A program made the position numbers and the translations under genes. This document shows, one piece after another, positions 1 to 12,496 of a stretch of 64,000 bases of DNA (position 1 is its first letter; every line of letters starts with the position of its first letter). The stretch is from the NCBI RefSeq assembly GCF_040115645.1, contig NW_027096017.1, positions 930,001 through 994,000 of the forward strand, in the 5' to 3' direction. This DNA comes from Euwallacea fornicatus (taxonomy: Eukaryota > Arthropoda > Insecta > Coleoptera > Curculionidae). Under the pieces are notes generated by a model. That model had not been told where the DNA came from. It ran no database searches and was given only the letters and a program-made list of their open reading frames with translations.

Positions 1-176
1 AAAAGTTGTGTGTTTGAGCACATAAAGTACTATTTTTCTTGGAAATTCAACAAGATGCAATAATGATGTGGTGAGACATCTTAAAGATCTCGTCGAGCTG
101 ATTAATTTGACACTTCGTTTAACAAATTTGGTCCTCATTTGCCGAAGTTTTCAAGCTTCAAATTTTGGAAAGTCTC
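1..176 (+). repeat. Reference A-type monomer (HindIII-bearing)
   Basis: This is a clean example of variant A. Its diagnostic stretches are gtgagacatcttaaagatct at monomer positions 71-90, tttgacacttcg at 105-116, and ttttcaagcttcaaattttg at 148-167, which contains the HindIII site AAGCTT. It differs from variant B (12321-12496) at positions 22, 71, 74, 76, 83, 86, 87, 91, 109, 116, 150, 153, 163, 168 and 174. A is one of the two commonest forms; it often occurs in runs of two to four, for example around 42.5-43.7 kb and 46.1-47.3 kb. Copies alternate between gagcacata, gagcacgta and aacacgta near position 20, which subdivides the class. Confidence 0.93.
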
Positions 177-2816
177 AAAAGTTGTGTGTTTGAACACGTA
201 AAGTACTATTTTTCTTGGAAATTCAACAAGATGCAATAATGATGTGGTGAGACATCTTAAAGATCTCGTCGAGCTGATTAATTTGACACTTCTTTTAGCA
301 AATTTGGTCCTCATTTGCCGAAGGTATCGACCTTCAAATTTTGGAAAGTCTCAAAAGTTGTGTGTTTGAGCACGTAAAGTACTATTTTTCTTGGAAATTC
401 AACAAGATGCAATAATGATGTGTTGTGGCATCTTCAAACTCTAGTCGAGCTGATTAATTTGACACTTCGTTTAACAAATTTGGTCCTCATTTGCCGAAGT
501 TTTCAAGCTTCAAATTTTGGAAAGTCTCAAAAGTTGTGTGTTTGAACACGTAAAGTACTATTTTTCTTGGAAATTCAACAAGATGCAATAATGATGTGGT
601 GAGACATCTTAAAGATCTCGTCGAGCTGATTAATTTCACACTTTGTTTAACAAATTTGGTCCTCATTTGCCAAAGTTATCGAGCTTCAAAGTTTGAAAAG
701 TCACAAAAGTTGTGTGTTTGAGCACGTAAAGTACTATTTTTCTTGGAAATTCAACAAGATGCAATAATGATGTGTTGTGGCATCTTCAAACTCTCGTCGA
801 GCTGATTAACTTCACACTTTGTTTAACAAATTCGGTCCTCATTTGCCGAAGTTATCGAGCTTCAAAGTTTGAAAAGTCTCAAAAGTTGTGTGTTTGAGCA
901 CATACAGTACTATTTTTCTTGGAAATTCAACAAGATGCAATAATGATGTGTTGTGACATCTTCAAACTCTCGTCGAGCTGATTAATTTCACACTTTGTTT
1001 AACAAATTTGGTCCTCATTTGCCGAAGTTATCGAGCTTCAAAGTTTGAAAAGTATGAAAAGTTGTGTGTTTGAGCACATAAAGTACTATTTTTCTTGGAA
1101 ATTCAACAAGATGCAATAATGATGTGGTGAGACATCTTAAAGATCTCGTCGAGCTGATTAATTTGACACTTCGTTTAACAAATTTGGTCCTCATTTGCCG
1201 AAGTTTTCAAGCTTCAAATTTTGGAAAGTCTCAAAAGTTGTGTGTTTGAACACGTAAAGTACTATTTTTCTTGGAAATTCAACAAGATGCAATAATGATG
1301 TGGTGAGACATCTTAAAGATCTCGTCGAGCTGATTAATTTGACACTTCTTTTAGCAAATTTGGTCCTCATTTGCCGAAGGTATCGACCTTCAAATTTTGG
1401 AAAGTCTCAAAAGTTGTGTGTTTGAGCACGTAAAGTACTATTTTTCTTGGAAATTCAACAAGATGCAATAATGATGTGTTGTGGCATCTTCAAACTCTAG
1501 TCGAGCTGATTAATTTCACACTTTGTTTAACAAATTTGGTCCTCATTTGCCGAAGTTATCGAGCTTCAAAGTTTGAAAAGTATCAAATGTTGTGTGTTTG
1601 AGCACATAAAGTACTATTTTTCTTGGAAATTCAACAAGATGCAATAATGATGTGGTGAGACATCTTAAAGATCTCGTCGAGCTGATTAATTTGACACTTC
1701 GTTTAACAAATTTGGTCCTCATTTGCCGAAGTTTTCAAGCTTCAAATTTTGGAAAGTCTCAAAAGTTGTGTGTTTGAACACGTAAAGTACTATTTTTCTT
1801 GGAAATTCAACAAGATGCAATAATGATGTGGTGAGACATCTTAAAGATCTCGTCGAGCTGATTAATTTCACACTTTGTTTAACAAATTTGGTCCTCATTT
1901 GCCAAAGTTATCGAGCTTCAAAGTTTGAAAAGTCACAAAAGTTGTGTGTTTGAGCACGTAAAGTACTATTTTTCTTGGAAATTCAACAAGATGCAATAAT
2001 GATGTGTTGTGGCATCTTCAAACTCTCGTCGAGCTGATTAACTTCACACTTTGTTTAACAAATTCGGTCCTCATTTGCCGAAGTTATCGAGCTTCAAAGT
2101 TTGAAAAGTCTCAAAAGTTGTGTGTTTGAGCACATACAGTACTATTTTTCTTGGAAATTCAACAAGATGCAATAATGATGTGTTGTGACATCTTCAAACT
2201 CTCGTCGAGCTGATTAATTTCACACTTTGTTTAACAAATTTGGTCCTCATTTGCCGAAGTTATCGAGCTTCAAAGTTTGAAAAGTATGAAAAGTTGTGTG
2301 TTTGAGCACATAAAGTACTATTTTTCTTGGAAATTCAACAAGATGCAATAATGATGTGGTGAGACATCTTAAAGATCTCGTCGAGCTGATTAATTTGACA
2401 CTTCGTTTAACAAATTTGGTCCTCATTTGCCGAAGTTTTCAAGCTTCAAAGTTTGAAAAGTCACAAAAGTTGTGTGTTTGAGCACGTAAAGTACTATTTT
2501 TCTTGGAAATTCAACAAGATGCAATAATGATGTGTTGTGGCATCTTCAAACTCTCGTCGAGCTGATTAACTTCACACTTTGTTTAACAAATTCGGTCCTC
2601 ATTTGCCGAAGTTATCGAGCTTCAAAGTTTGAAAAGTCTCAAAAGTTGTGTGTTTGAGCACATACAGTACTATTTTTCTTGGAAATTCAACAAGATGCAA
2701 TAATGATGTGTTGTGACATCTTCAAACTCTCGTCGAGCTGATTAATTTCACACTTTGTTTAACAAATTTGGTCCTCATTTGCCGAAGTTATCGAGCTTCA
2801 AAGTTTGAAAAGTATC
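1..2816 (+). repeat. Zone with 6- and 7-monomer echoes
   Basis: Monomers 1-2 resemble monomers 7-8 (1,056 bp apart). They include the rare cttcttttagc plus ggtatcgacc monomer at 177-352 and 1233-1408. Monomers 4-6 (529-1056) match monomers 11-13 (1761-2288), 1,232 bp or 7 monomers apart, including the rare end agtatgaaaa at 1051 and 2283. Monomer 14 (2289-2464) is a chimera: it is A-type up to ttttcaagc and then switches to caaagtttgaaaagtcac. The echoes are partial, so this is an irregular higher-order structure without a fixed period. Confidence 0.75.
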
Positions 2817-5800
2817 AAAAGTTGTGTGTTTGAGCACATAAAGTACTATTTTTCTTGGAAATTCAACAAGATGCAATAATGATGTGGTGAGACATCTTAA
2901 AGATCTCGTCGAGCTGATTAATTTGACACTTCGTTTAACAAAATTGGTCCTCATTTGCCGAAGTTTTCAAGCTTCAAATTTTGGAAAGTCTCAAAAGTTG
3001 TGTGTTTGAGCACGTAAAGTACTATTTTTCTTGGAAATTCAACAAGATGCAATGATGATGTGTTGTGGCATCTTCAAACTCTAGACGAGCTGATTAATTT
3101 CACACTTTGTTTAACAAATTTGGTCCTCATTTGCCGAAGTTATCGAGCTTCAAAGTTTGAAAAGTCTCAAAAGTTGTGTGTTTGAGCACATAAAGTACTA
3201 TTTTTCTTGGAAATTCAACAAGATGCAATAATGATGTGGTGAGACATCTTAAAGATCTCGTCGAGCTGATTAATTTGACACTTCGTTTAACAAAATTGGT
3301 CCTCATTTGCCGAAGTTTTCAAGCTTCAAATTTTGGAAAGTCTCAAAAGTTGTGTGTTTGAGCACGTAAAGTACTATTTTTCTTGGAAATTCAACAAGAT
3401 GCAATAATGATGTGTTGTGACATCTTCAAACTCTCGTCGAGCTGATTAATTTCACACTTTGTTTAACAAATTTGGTCCTCATTTGCCGAAGTTATCGAGC
3501 TTCAAAGTTTGGAAAGTCTCAAAAGTTGTGTGTTTGAACACGTAAAGTACTATTTTTCTTGGAAATTCAACAAGATGCAATAATGATGTGGTGAGACATC
3601 TTAAAGATCTCGTCGAGCTGATTAATTTGACACTTCGTTTAACAAATTTGGTCCTCATTTGCCGAAGTTTTCAAGCTTCAAATTTTGGAAAGTCTCAAAA
3701 GTTGTGTGTTTGAACACGTAAAGTACTATTTTTCTTGGAAATTCAACAAGATGCAATAATGATGTGGTGAGACATCTTAAAGATCTCGTCGAGCTGATTA
3801 ATTTGACACTTCGTTTAACAAATTTGGTCCTCATTTGCCGAAGTTTTCAAGCTTCAAATTTTGGAAAGTCTCAAAAGTTGTGTGTTTGAGCACGTAAAGT
3901 ACTATTTTTCTTGGAAATTCAACAAGATGCAATAATGATGTGTTGTGGCATCTTCAAACTCTAGTCGAGCTGATTAATTTCACACTTTGTTTAACAAATT
4001 TGGTCCTCATTTGCCGAAGTTATCGAGCTTCAAAGTTTGGAAAGTCTCAAAAGTTGTGTGTTTGAACACGTAAAGTACTATTTTTCTTGGAAATTCAACA
4101 AGATGCAATAATGATGTGGTGAGACATCTTAAAGATCTCGTCGAGCTGATTAATTTGACACTTCGTTTAACAAATTTGGTCCTCATTTGCCGAAGTTTTC
4201 AAGCTTCAAATTTTGGAAAGTCTCAAAAGTTGTGTGTTTGAACACGTAAAGTACTATTTTTCTTGGAAATTCAACAAGATGCAATAATGATGTGGTGAGA
4301 CATCTTAAAGATCTCGTCGAGCTGATTAATTTGACACTTCTTTTAGCAAATTTGGTCCTCATTTGCCGAAGGTATCGACCTTCAAATTTTGGAAAGTCTC
4401 AAAAGTTGTGTGTTTGAGCACGTAAAGTACTATTTTTCTTGGAAATTCAACAAGATGCAATAATGATGTGTTGTGGCATCTTCAAACTCTAGTCGAGCTG
4501 ATTAATTTCACACTTTGTTTAACAAATTTGGTCCTCATTTGCCGAAGTTATCGAGCTTCAAAGTTTGAAAAGTATCAAATGTTGTGTGTTTGAGCACATA
4601 AAGTACTATTTTTCTTGGAAATTCAACAAGATGCAATAATGATGTGGTGAGACATCTTAAAGATCTCGTCGAGCTGATTAATTTGACACTTCGTTTAACA
4701 AATTTGGTCCTCATTTGCCGAAGTTTTCAAGCTTCAAATTTTGGAAAGTCTCAAAAGTTGTGTGTTTGAACACGTAAAGTACTATTTTTCTTGGAAATTC
4801 AACAAGATGCAATAATGATGTGTTGTGGCATCTTCAAACTCTCGTCGAGCTGATTAATTTCACACTTTGTTTAACAAATTTGGTCCTCATTTGCCAAAGT
4901 TATCGAGCTTCAAAGTTTGAAAAGTCACAAAAGTTGTGTGTTTGAGCACGTAAAGTACTATTTTTCTTGGAAATTCAACAAGATGCAATAATGATGTGTT
5001 GTGGCATCTTCAAACTCTCGTCGAGCTGATTAACTTCACACTTTGTTTAACAAATTCGGTCCTCATTTGCCGAAGTTATCGAGCTTCAAAGTTTGAAAAG
5101 TCTCAAAAGTTGTGTGTTTGAGCACATACAGTACTATTTTTCTTGGAAATTCAACAAGATGCAATAATGATGTGTTGTGACATCTTCAAACTCTCGTCGA
5201 GCTGATTAATTTCACACTTTGTTTAACAAATTTGGTCCTCATTTGCCGAAGTTATCGAGCTTCAAAGTTTGAAAAGTATGAAAAGTTGTGTGTTTGAGCA
5301 CATAAAGTACTATTTTTCTTGGAAATTCAACAAGATGCAATAATGATGTGGTGAGACATCTTAAAGATCTCGTCGAGCTGATTAATTTGACACTTCGTTT
5401 AACAAATTTGGTCCTCATTTGCCGAAGTTTTCAAGCTTCAAATTTTGGAAAGTCTCAAAAGTTGTGTGTTTGAACACGTAAAGTACTATTTTTCTTGGAA
5501 ATTCAACAAGATGCAATAATGATGTGGTGAGACATCTTAAAGATCTCGTCGAGCTGATTAATTTGACACTTCGTTTAACAAATTTGGTCCTCATTTGCCG
5601 AAGTTTTCAAGCTTCAAATTTTGGAAAGTCTCAAAAGTTGTGTGTTTGAGCACGTAAAGTACTATTTTTCTTGGAAATTCAACAAGATGCAATAATGATG
5701 TGGTGAGACATCTTAAAGATCTCGTCGAGCTGATTAATTTGACACTTCGTTTAACAAATTTGGTCCTCATTTGCCGAAGTTTTCAAGCTTCAAATTTTGG

Positions 5801-6690
5801 AAAGTCTCAAAAGTTGTGTGTTTGAGCACGTAAAGTACTATTTTTCTTGGAAATTCAACAAGATGCAATAATGATGTGTTGTGGCATCTTCAAACTCTAG
5901 TCGAGCTGATTAATTTCACACTTTGTTTAACAAATTTGGTCCTCATTTGCCGAAGTTATCGAGCTTCAAAGTTTGGAAAGTCTCAAAAGTTGTGTGTTTG
6001 AACACGTAAAGTACTATTTTTCTTGGAAATTCAACAAGATGCAATAATGATGTGGTGAGACATCTTAAAGATCTCGTCGAGCTGATTAATTTGACACTTC
6101 GTTTAACAAATTTGGTCCTCATTTGCCGAAGTTTTCAAGCTTCAAATTTTGGAAAGTCTCAAAAGTTGTGTGTTTGAGCACGTAAAGTACTATTTTTCTT
6201 GGAAATTCAACAAGATGCAATAATGATGTGTTGTGGCATCTTCAAACTCTAGTCGAGCTGATTAATTTCACACTTTGTTTAACAAATTTGGTCCTCATTT
6301 GCCGAAGTTATCGAGCTTCAAAGTTTGAAAAGTATCAAAAGTTGTGTGTTTGAGCACATAAAGTACTATTTTTCTTGGAAATTCAACAAGATGCAATAAT
6401 GATGTGGTGAGACATCTTAAAGATCTCGTCGAGCTGATTAATTTGACACTTCGTTTAACAAAATTGGTCCTCATTTGCCGAAGTTTTCAAGCTTCAAATT
6501 TTGGAAAGTCTCAAAAGTTGTGTGTTTGAGCACGTAAAGTACTATTTTTCTTGGAAATTCAACAAGATGCAATGATGATGTGTTGTGGCATCTTCAAACT
6601 CTAGACGAGCTGATTAATTTCACACTTTGTTTAACAAATTTGGTCCTCATTTGCCGAAGTTATCGAGCTTCAAAGTTTGAAAAGTATCAA
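2817..6690 (+). repeat. Two copies of a rare monomer 3,520 bp apart
   Basis: A B-type monomer with two private changes, gatgcaatgatgatg in place of gatgcaataatgatg and ctctagacgagc in place of ctctagtcgagc, occurs near 3051-3085. It occurs again near 6571-6605, exactly 3,520 bp (20 monomers) later. In both places it is preceded by an A-type monomer with the rare aacaaaattgg. Sharing of several private changes indicates a block copy and not independent mutation. Sequence in between is ordinary A/B satellite. Confidence 0.78.
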
Positions 6691-8100
6691 ATGTTGTGTG
6701 TTTGAGCACATAAAGTACTATTTTTCTTGGAAATTCAACAAGATGCAATAATGATGTGGTGAGACATCTTAAAGATCTCGTCGAGCTGATTAATTTGACA
6801 CTTCGTTTAACAAATTTGGTCCTCATTTGCCGAAGTTTTCAAGCTTCAAATTTTGGAAAGTCTCAAAAGTTGTGTGTTTGAGCACGTAAAGTACTATTTT
6901 TCTTGGAAATTCAACAAGATGCAATAATGATGTGTTGTGGCATCTTCAAACTCTAGTCGAGCTGATTAACTTCACACTTTGTTTAACAAATTCGGTCCTC
7001 ATTTGCCGAAGTTATCGAGCTTCAAAGTTTGAAAAGTCTCAAAAGTTGTGTGTTTGAGCACATACAGTACTATTTTTCTTGGAAATTCAACAAGATGCAA
7101 TAATGATGTGTTGTGACATCTTCAAACTCTCGTCGAGCTGATTAATTTCACACTTTGTTTAACAAATTTGGTCCTCATTTGCCGAAGTTATCGAGCTTCA
7201 AAGTTTGAAAAGTATGAAAAGTTGTGTGTTTGAGCACATAAAGTACTATTTTTCTTGGAAATTCAACAAGATGCAATAATGATGTGGTGAGACATCTTAA
7301 AGATCTCGTCGAGCTGATTAATTTGACACTTCGTTTAACAAATTTGGTCCTCATTTGCCGAAGTTTTCAAGCTTCAAATTTTGGAAAGTCTCAAAAGTTG
7401 TGTGTTTGAACACGTAAAGTACTATTTTTCTTGGAAATTCAACAAGATGCAATAATGATGTGGTGAGACATCTTAAAGATCTCGTCGAGCTGATTAATTT
7501 GACACTTCGTTTAACAAATTTGGTCCTCATTTGCCGAAGTTTTCAAGCTTCAAATTTTGGAAAGTCTCAAAAGTTGTGTGTTTGAGCACGTAAAGTACTA
7601 TTTTTCTTGGAAATTCAACAAGATGCAATAATGATGTGGTGAGACATCTTAAAGATCTCGTCGAGCTGATTAATTTGACACTTCGTTTAACAAATTTGGT
7701 CCTCATTTGCCGAAGTTTTCAAGCTTCAAATTTTGGAAAGTCTCAAAAGTTGTGTGTTTGAGCACGTAAAGTACTATTTTTCTTGGAAATTCAACAAGAT
7801 GCAATAATGATGTGTTGTGGCATCTTCAAACTCTAGTCGAGCTGATTAATTTCACACTTTGTTTAACAAATTTGGTCCTCATTTGCCGAAGTTATCGAGC
7901 TTCAAAGTTTGGAAAGTCTCAAAAGTTGTGTGTTTGAACACGTAAAGTACTATTTTTCTTGGAAATTCAACAAGATGCAATAATGATGTGGTGAGACATC
8001 TTAAAGATCTCGTCGAGCTGATTAATTTGACACTTCGTTTAACAAATTTGGTCCTCATTTGCCGAAGTTTTCAAGCTTCAAATTTTGGAAAGTCTCAAAA
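5030..8100 (+). repeat. 11-monomer (1,936-bp) spaced duplication
   Basis: The stretch from about 5030 to 6170 recurs at about 6966-8106, offset 1,936 bp (11 monomers). Matching landmarks include taacttcac with attcgg, the cacatacag monomer, the agtatgaaaa end (5275 and 7211), and the following order of A monomers. The left limit is set by ctcg versus ctag just before the copied part. The right limit is set by gagcacgta versus aacacgta. Confidence 0.75.
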
Positions 8101-8624
8101 GTTGTGTGTTTGAACACGTAAAGTACTATTTTTCTTGGAAATTCAACAAGATGCAATAATGATGTGATGAGACATCTTAAAGATCTCGTCGAGCTGATTA
8201 ATTTGACACTTCGTTTAACAAATTTGGTCCTCATTTGCCGAAGTTTTCAGGCTTCAAATTTTGGAAAGTCTCAAAAGTTGTGTGTTTGAACACGTAAAGT
8301 ACTATTTTTCTTGGAAATTCAACAAGATGCAATAATGATGTGGTGAGACATCTTAAAGATCTCGTCGAGCTGATTAATTTGACACTTCGTTTAACAAATT
8401 TGGTCCTCATTTGCCGAAGTTTTCAAGCTTCAAATTTTGGAAAGTCTCAAAAGTTGTGTGTTTGAGCACGTAAAGTACTATTTTTCTTGGAAATTCAACA
8501 AGATGCAATAATGATGTGTTGTGGCATCTTCAAACTCTAGTCGAGCTGATTAATTTCACACTTTGTTTAACAAATTTGGTCCTCATTTGCCGAAGTTATC
8601 GAGCTTCAAAGTTTGAAAAGTATC

Positions 8625-8976
8625 AAAAGTTGTGTGTTTGAGCACATAAAGTACTATTTTTCTTGGAAATTCAACAAGATGCAATAATGATGTGGTGAGA
8701 CATCTTAAAGATCTCGTCGAGCTGATTAATTTGACACTTCGTTTAACAAATTTGGTCCTCATTTGCCGAAGTTTTCAAGGTTCAAATTTTGGAAAGTCTC
8801 AAAAGTTGTGTGTTTGAGCACGTAAAGTACTATTTTTCTTGGAAATTCAACAAGATGCAATAATGATGTGTTGTGGCATCTTCAAACTCTCGTCGAGCTG
8901 ATTAATTTGACACTTCGTTTAACAAATTTGGTCCTCATTTGCCGAAGTTTTCAAGGTTCAAATTTTGGAAAGTCTC
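8625..8976 (+). repeat. Single-monomer duplication marked by a private base
   Basis: The change ttttcaaggttcaaatt (normally ttttcaagcttcaaatt, which destroys the HindIII site) occurs at about 8776 and again at 8952, exactly 176 bp apart, in adjacent monomers 8625-8800 and 8801-8976. I saw it nowhere else in the window. Their left halves differ (A-type, then B-type), so the copied tract is shorter than a monomer pair or was followed by conversion. This captures the smallest scale of spreading. Confidence 0.75.
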
Positions 8977-10032
8977 AAAAGTTGTGTGTTTGAGCACGTA
9001 AAGTACTATTTTTCTTGGAAATTCAACAAGATGCAATAATGATGTGTTGTGGCATCTTCAAACTCTAGTCGAGCTGATTAATTTCACACTTTGTTTAACA
9101 AATTTGGTCCTCATTTGCCGAAGTTATCGAGCTTCAAAGTTTGAAAAGTATCAAAAGTTGTGTGTTTGAGCACATAAAGTACTATTTTTCTTGGAAATTC
9201 AACAAGATGCAATAATGATGTGGTGAGACATCTTAAAGATCTCGTCGAGCTGATTAATTTGACACTTCGTTTAACAAATTTGGTCCTCATTTGCCGAAGT
9301 TTTCAAGCTTCAAATTTTGGAAAGTCTCAAAAGTTGTGTGTTTGAACACGTAAAGTACTATTTTTCTTGGAAATTCAACAAGATGCAATAATGATGTGGT
9401 GAGACATCTTAAAGATCTCGTCGAGCTGATTAATTTGACACTTCGTTTAACAAATTTGGTCCTCATTTGCCGAAGTTTTCAAGCTTCAAATTTTGGAAAG
9501 TCTCAAAAGTTGTGTGTTTGAGCACGTAAAGTACTATTTTTCTTGGAAATTCAACAAGATGCAATAATGATGTGGTGAGACATCTTAAAGATCTCGTCGA
9601 GTTGATTAATTTGACACTTCGTTTAACAAATTTGGTCCTCATTTGCCGAAGGTATCGACCTTCAAATTTTGGAAAGTCTCAAAAGTTGTGTGTTTGAGCA
9701 CATAAAGTACTATTTTTCTTGGAAATTCAACAAGATGCAATAATGATGTGGTGAGACATCTTAAAGATCTCGTCGAGCTGATTAATTTGACACTTCGTTT
9801 AACAAATTTGGTCCTCATTTGCCGAAGTTTTCAAGCTTCAAATTTTGGAAAGTCTCAAAAGTTGTGTGTTTGAACACGTAAAGTACTATTTTTCTTGGAA
9901 ATTCAACAAGATGCAATAATGATGTGTTGTGGCATCTTCAAACTCTAGTCGAGCTGATTAATTTCACACTTTGTTTAACAAATTTGGTCCTCATTTGCCG
10001 AAGTTATCGAGCTTCAAAGTTTGGAAAGTCTC

Positions 10033-10736
10033 AAAAGTTGTGTGTTTGAGCACATAAAGTACTATTTTTCTTGGAAATTCAACAAGATGCAATAATGATG
10101 TGTTGTGGCATCTTCAAACTCTCGTCGAGCTGATTAATTTCACGCTTTGTTTAACAAATTCGGTCCTCATTTGCCGAAGTTATCGACCTTCAAATTTTGA
10201 AAAGTCTCAAAAGTTGTGTGTTTGAGCACATAAAGTACTATTTTTCTTGGAAATTCAACAAGATGCAATAATGATGTGTTGTGGCATCTTCAAACTCTCG
10301 TCGAGCTGATTAATTTCACGCTTTGTTTAACAAATTCGGTCCTCATTTGCCGAAGTTATTGAGCTTCAAATTTTGAAAAGTCTCAAAAGTTGTGTGTTTG
10401 AGCATATAAAGTACTATTTTTCTTGGAAATTCAACAAGATGCAATAATGATGTGTTGTGGCATCTTCAAACTCTCGTCGAGCTGATTAATTTCACACTTT
10501 GTTTAACAAATTCGGTCCTCATTTGCCGAAGTTATCGACCTTCAAATTTTGAAAAGTCTCAAAAGTTGTGTGTTTGAGCACATAAAGTACTATTTTTCTT
10601 GGAAATTCAACAAGATGCAATAATGATGTGTTGTGGCATCTTCAAACTCTCGTCGAGCTGATTAATTTCACGCTTTGTTTAACAAATTCGGTCCTCATTT
10701 GCCGAAGTTATTGAGCTTCAAATTTTGAAAAGTCTC
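10033..10736 (+). repeat. Two-monomer (352-bp) tandem duplication of C-related monomers
   Basis: The monomer pair 10033-10384 is followed by a near copy at 10385-10736. In each pair the first monomer ends in tatcgaccttcaaattttg and the second in ttattgagcttcaaattttg, all with attcgg. The copies differ at cacgc/cacac in the first monomer and cacata/catata near its start. This is the clearest dimeric higher-order unit in the window. The second pair and its right flank are repeated 13,200 bp (75 monomers) downstream, from about 23.6 kb. Confidence 0.8.
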
Positions 10737-11240
10737 AAAAGTTGTGTGTTTGAGCATATAAAGTACTATTTTTCTTGGAAATTCAACAAGATGCAATAAT
10801 GATGTGTTGTGACATCTTCAAACTCTCGTCGAGCTGATTAATTTCACACTTTGTTTAACAAATTTGGTCCTCATTTGCCAAAGTTATCGAGCTTCAAAGT
10901 TTGAAAAGTCACAAAATATGTGTGTTTGAGCACATAAAGTACTATTTTTCTTGGAAATTCAACAAGATGCAATAATGATGTGCTGAGACATCTTAAAGAT
11001 CTCGTCGAGCTGATTAATTTGACACTTCGTTTAACAACTTTGGTCCTCATTTGCCGAAGTTTTCAAGCTTCAAATTTTGGAAAGTCTCAAAAGTTGTGTG
11101 TTTGAGCACGTAAAGTACTATTTTTCTTGGAAATTCAACAAGATGCAATAATGATGTGTTGTGGCATCTTCAAACTCTAGTCGAGCTGATTAATTTCACA
11201 CTTTGTTTAACAAATTTGGTCCTCATTTGCCGAAGTTATC
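10390..11240 (+). repeat. Block duplicated 13,200 bp downstream (left copy)
   Basis: About 850 bp here match 23,590-24,440 at an offset of exactly 13,200 bp (75 monomers). The order of C monomer, catata monomer, D-E doublet with gtgctgagac and an aacaactttgg A monomer is the same. Seen differences are few: gatgc versus gattc near 24170, taattt versus taatat near 24395, and cctcat versus cttcat near 24421. This is long-range copying with the 176-bp register preserved. Confidence 0.75.
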
Positions 11241-11264
11241 GAGCTTCAAAGTTTGGAAAGTCTC

Positions 11265-11968
11265 AAAAGTTGTGTGTTTGAACACGTAAAGTACTATTTT
11301 TCTTGGAAATTCAACAAGATGCAATAATGATGTGTTGTGGCATCTTCAAACTCTCGTCGAGCTGATTAATTTCACGCTTTGTTTAACAAATTCGGTCCTC
11401 ATTTGCCGAAGTTATTGAGCTTCAAATTTTGAAAAGTCTCAAAAGTTGTGTGTTTGAGCACATAAAGTACTATTTTTCTTGGAAATTCAACAAGATGCAA
11501 TAATGATGTGTTGTGGCATCTTCAAACTCTCGTCGAGCTGATTAATTTCACACTTTGTTTAACAAATTCGGTCCTCATTTGCCGAAGTTATTGAGCTTCA
11601 AATTTTGAAAAGTCTCAAAAGTTGTGTGTTTGAGCACATAAAGTACTATTTTTCTTGGAAATTCAACAAGATGCAATAATGATGTGTTGTGGCATCTTCA
11701 AACTCTCGTCGAGCTGATTAATTTCACGCTTTGTTTAACAAATTCGGTCCTCATTTGCCGAAGTTATTGAGCTTCAAATTTTGAAAAGTCTCAAAAGTTG
11801 TGTGTTTGAGCACATAAAGTACTATTTTTCTTGGAAATTCAACAAGATGCAATAATGATGTGTTGTGGCATCTTCAAACTCTCGTCGAGCTGATTAATTT
11901 CACGCTTTGTTTAACAAATTCGGTCCTCATTTGCCGAAGTTATTGAGCTTCAAATTTTGAAAAGTCTC
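11265..11968 (+). repeat. Cluster of four C-type monomers
   Basis: Four consecutive monomers (starting 11265, 11441, 11617 and 11793) share aaattcggtcc, ttattgagcttcaaattttg and an aaaagtctc end. Three of the four also have cacgctttg in place of cacactttg. The 11617 and 11793 copies look identical, which suggests recent single-monomer amplification. The same combination recurs at 10033-10736, 23.8 kb, 61.35 kb and 63.47 kb. In the last two, an A-type left half (gtgagacatc) is joined to a C-type right half. C is a minor variant concentrated in the 10-12 kb zone. Confidence 0.85.
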
Positions 11969-12320
11969 AAAAGTTGTGGGTTTGAGCATATAAAGTACTA
12001 TTTTTCTTGGAAATTCAACAAGATGCAATAATGATGTGTTGTGGCATCTTCAAACTCTCGTCGAGCTGATTAATTTCACACTTTGTTTAACAAATTTGGT
12101 CCTCATTTGCCGAAGTTATCGAGCTTCAAAGTTTGGAAAGTCTCAAAAGTTGTGTGTTTGAACACGTAAAGTACTATTTTTCTTGGAAATTCAACAAGAT
12201 GCAATAATGATGTGTTGTGGCATCTTCAAACTCTCGTCGAGCTGATTAATTTCACACTTCGTTTAACAAATTTGGTCCTCATTTGCCGAAGTTTTCAAGC
12301 TTCAAATTTTGGAAAGTCTC

Positions 12321-12496
12321 AAAAGTTGTGTGTTTGAGCACGTAAAGTACTATTTTTCTTGGAAATTCAACAAGATGCAATAATGATGTGTTGTGGCATC
12401 TTCAAACTCTAGTCGAGCTGATTAATTTCACACTTTGTTTAACAAATTTGGTCCTCATTTGCCGAAGTTATCGAGCTTCAAAGTTTGAAAAGTATC
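12321..12496 (+). repeat. Reference B-type monomer (no HindIII site)
   Basis: This is a clean example of variant B. Its diagnostic stretches are ttgtggcatcttcaaactct at monomer positions 71-90, tttcacactttg at 105-116, ttatcgagcttcaaagtttg at 148-167, and a terminal gtatc. AAGCTT is changed to GAGCTT, so HindIII does not cut here. The change at 163 and 168 creates a perfect odd dyad, TTCAAA-G-TTTGAA, at 157-169. Position 91 varies between ctag and ctcg among B copies, marking two sub-lineages. B monomers are interspersed with A throughout the window. Confidence 0.92.
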
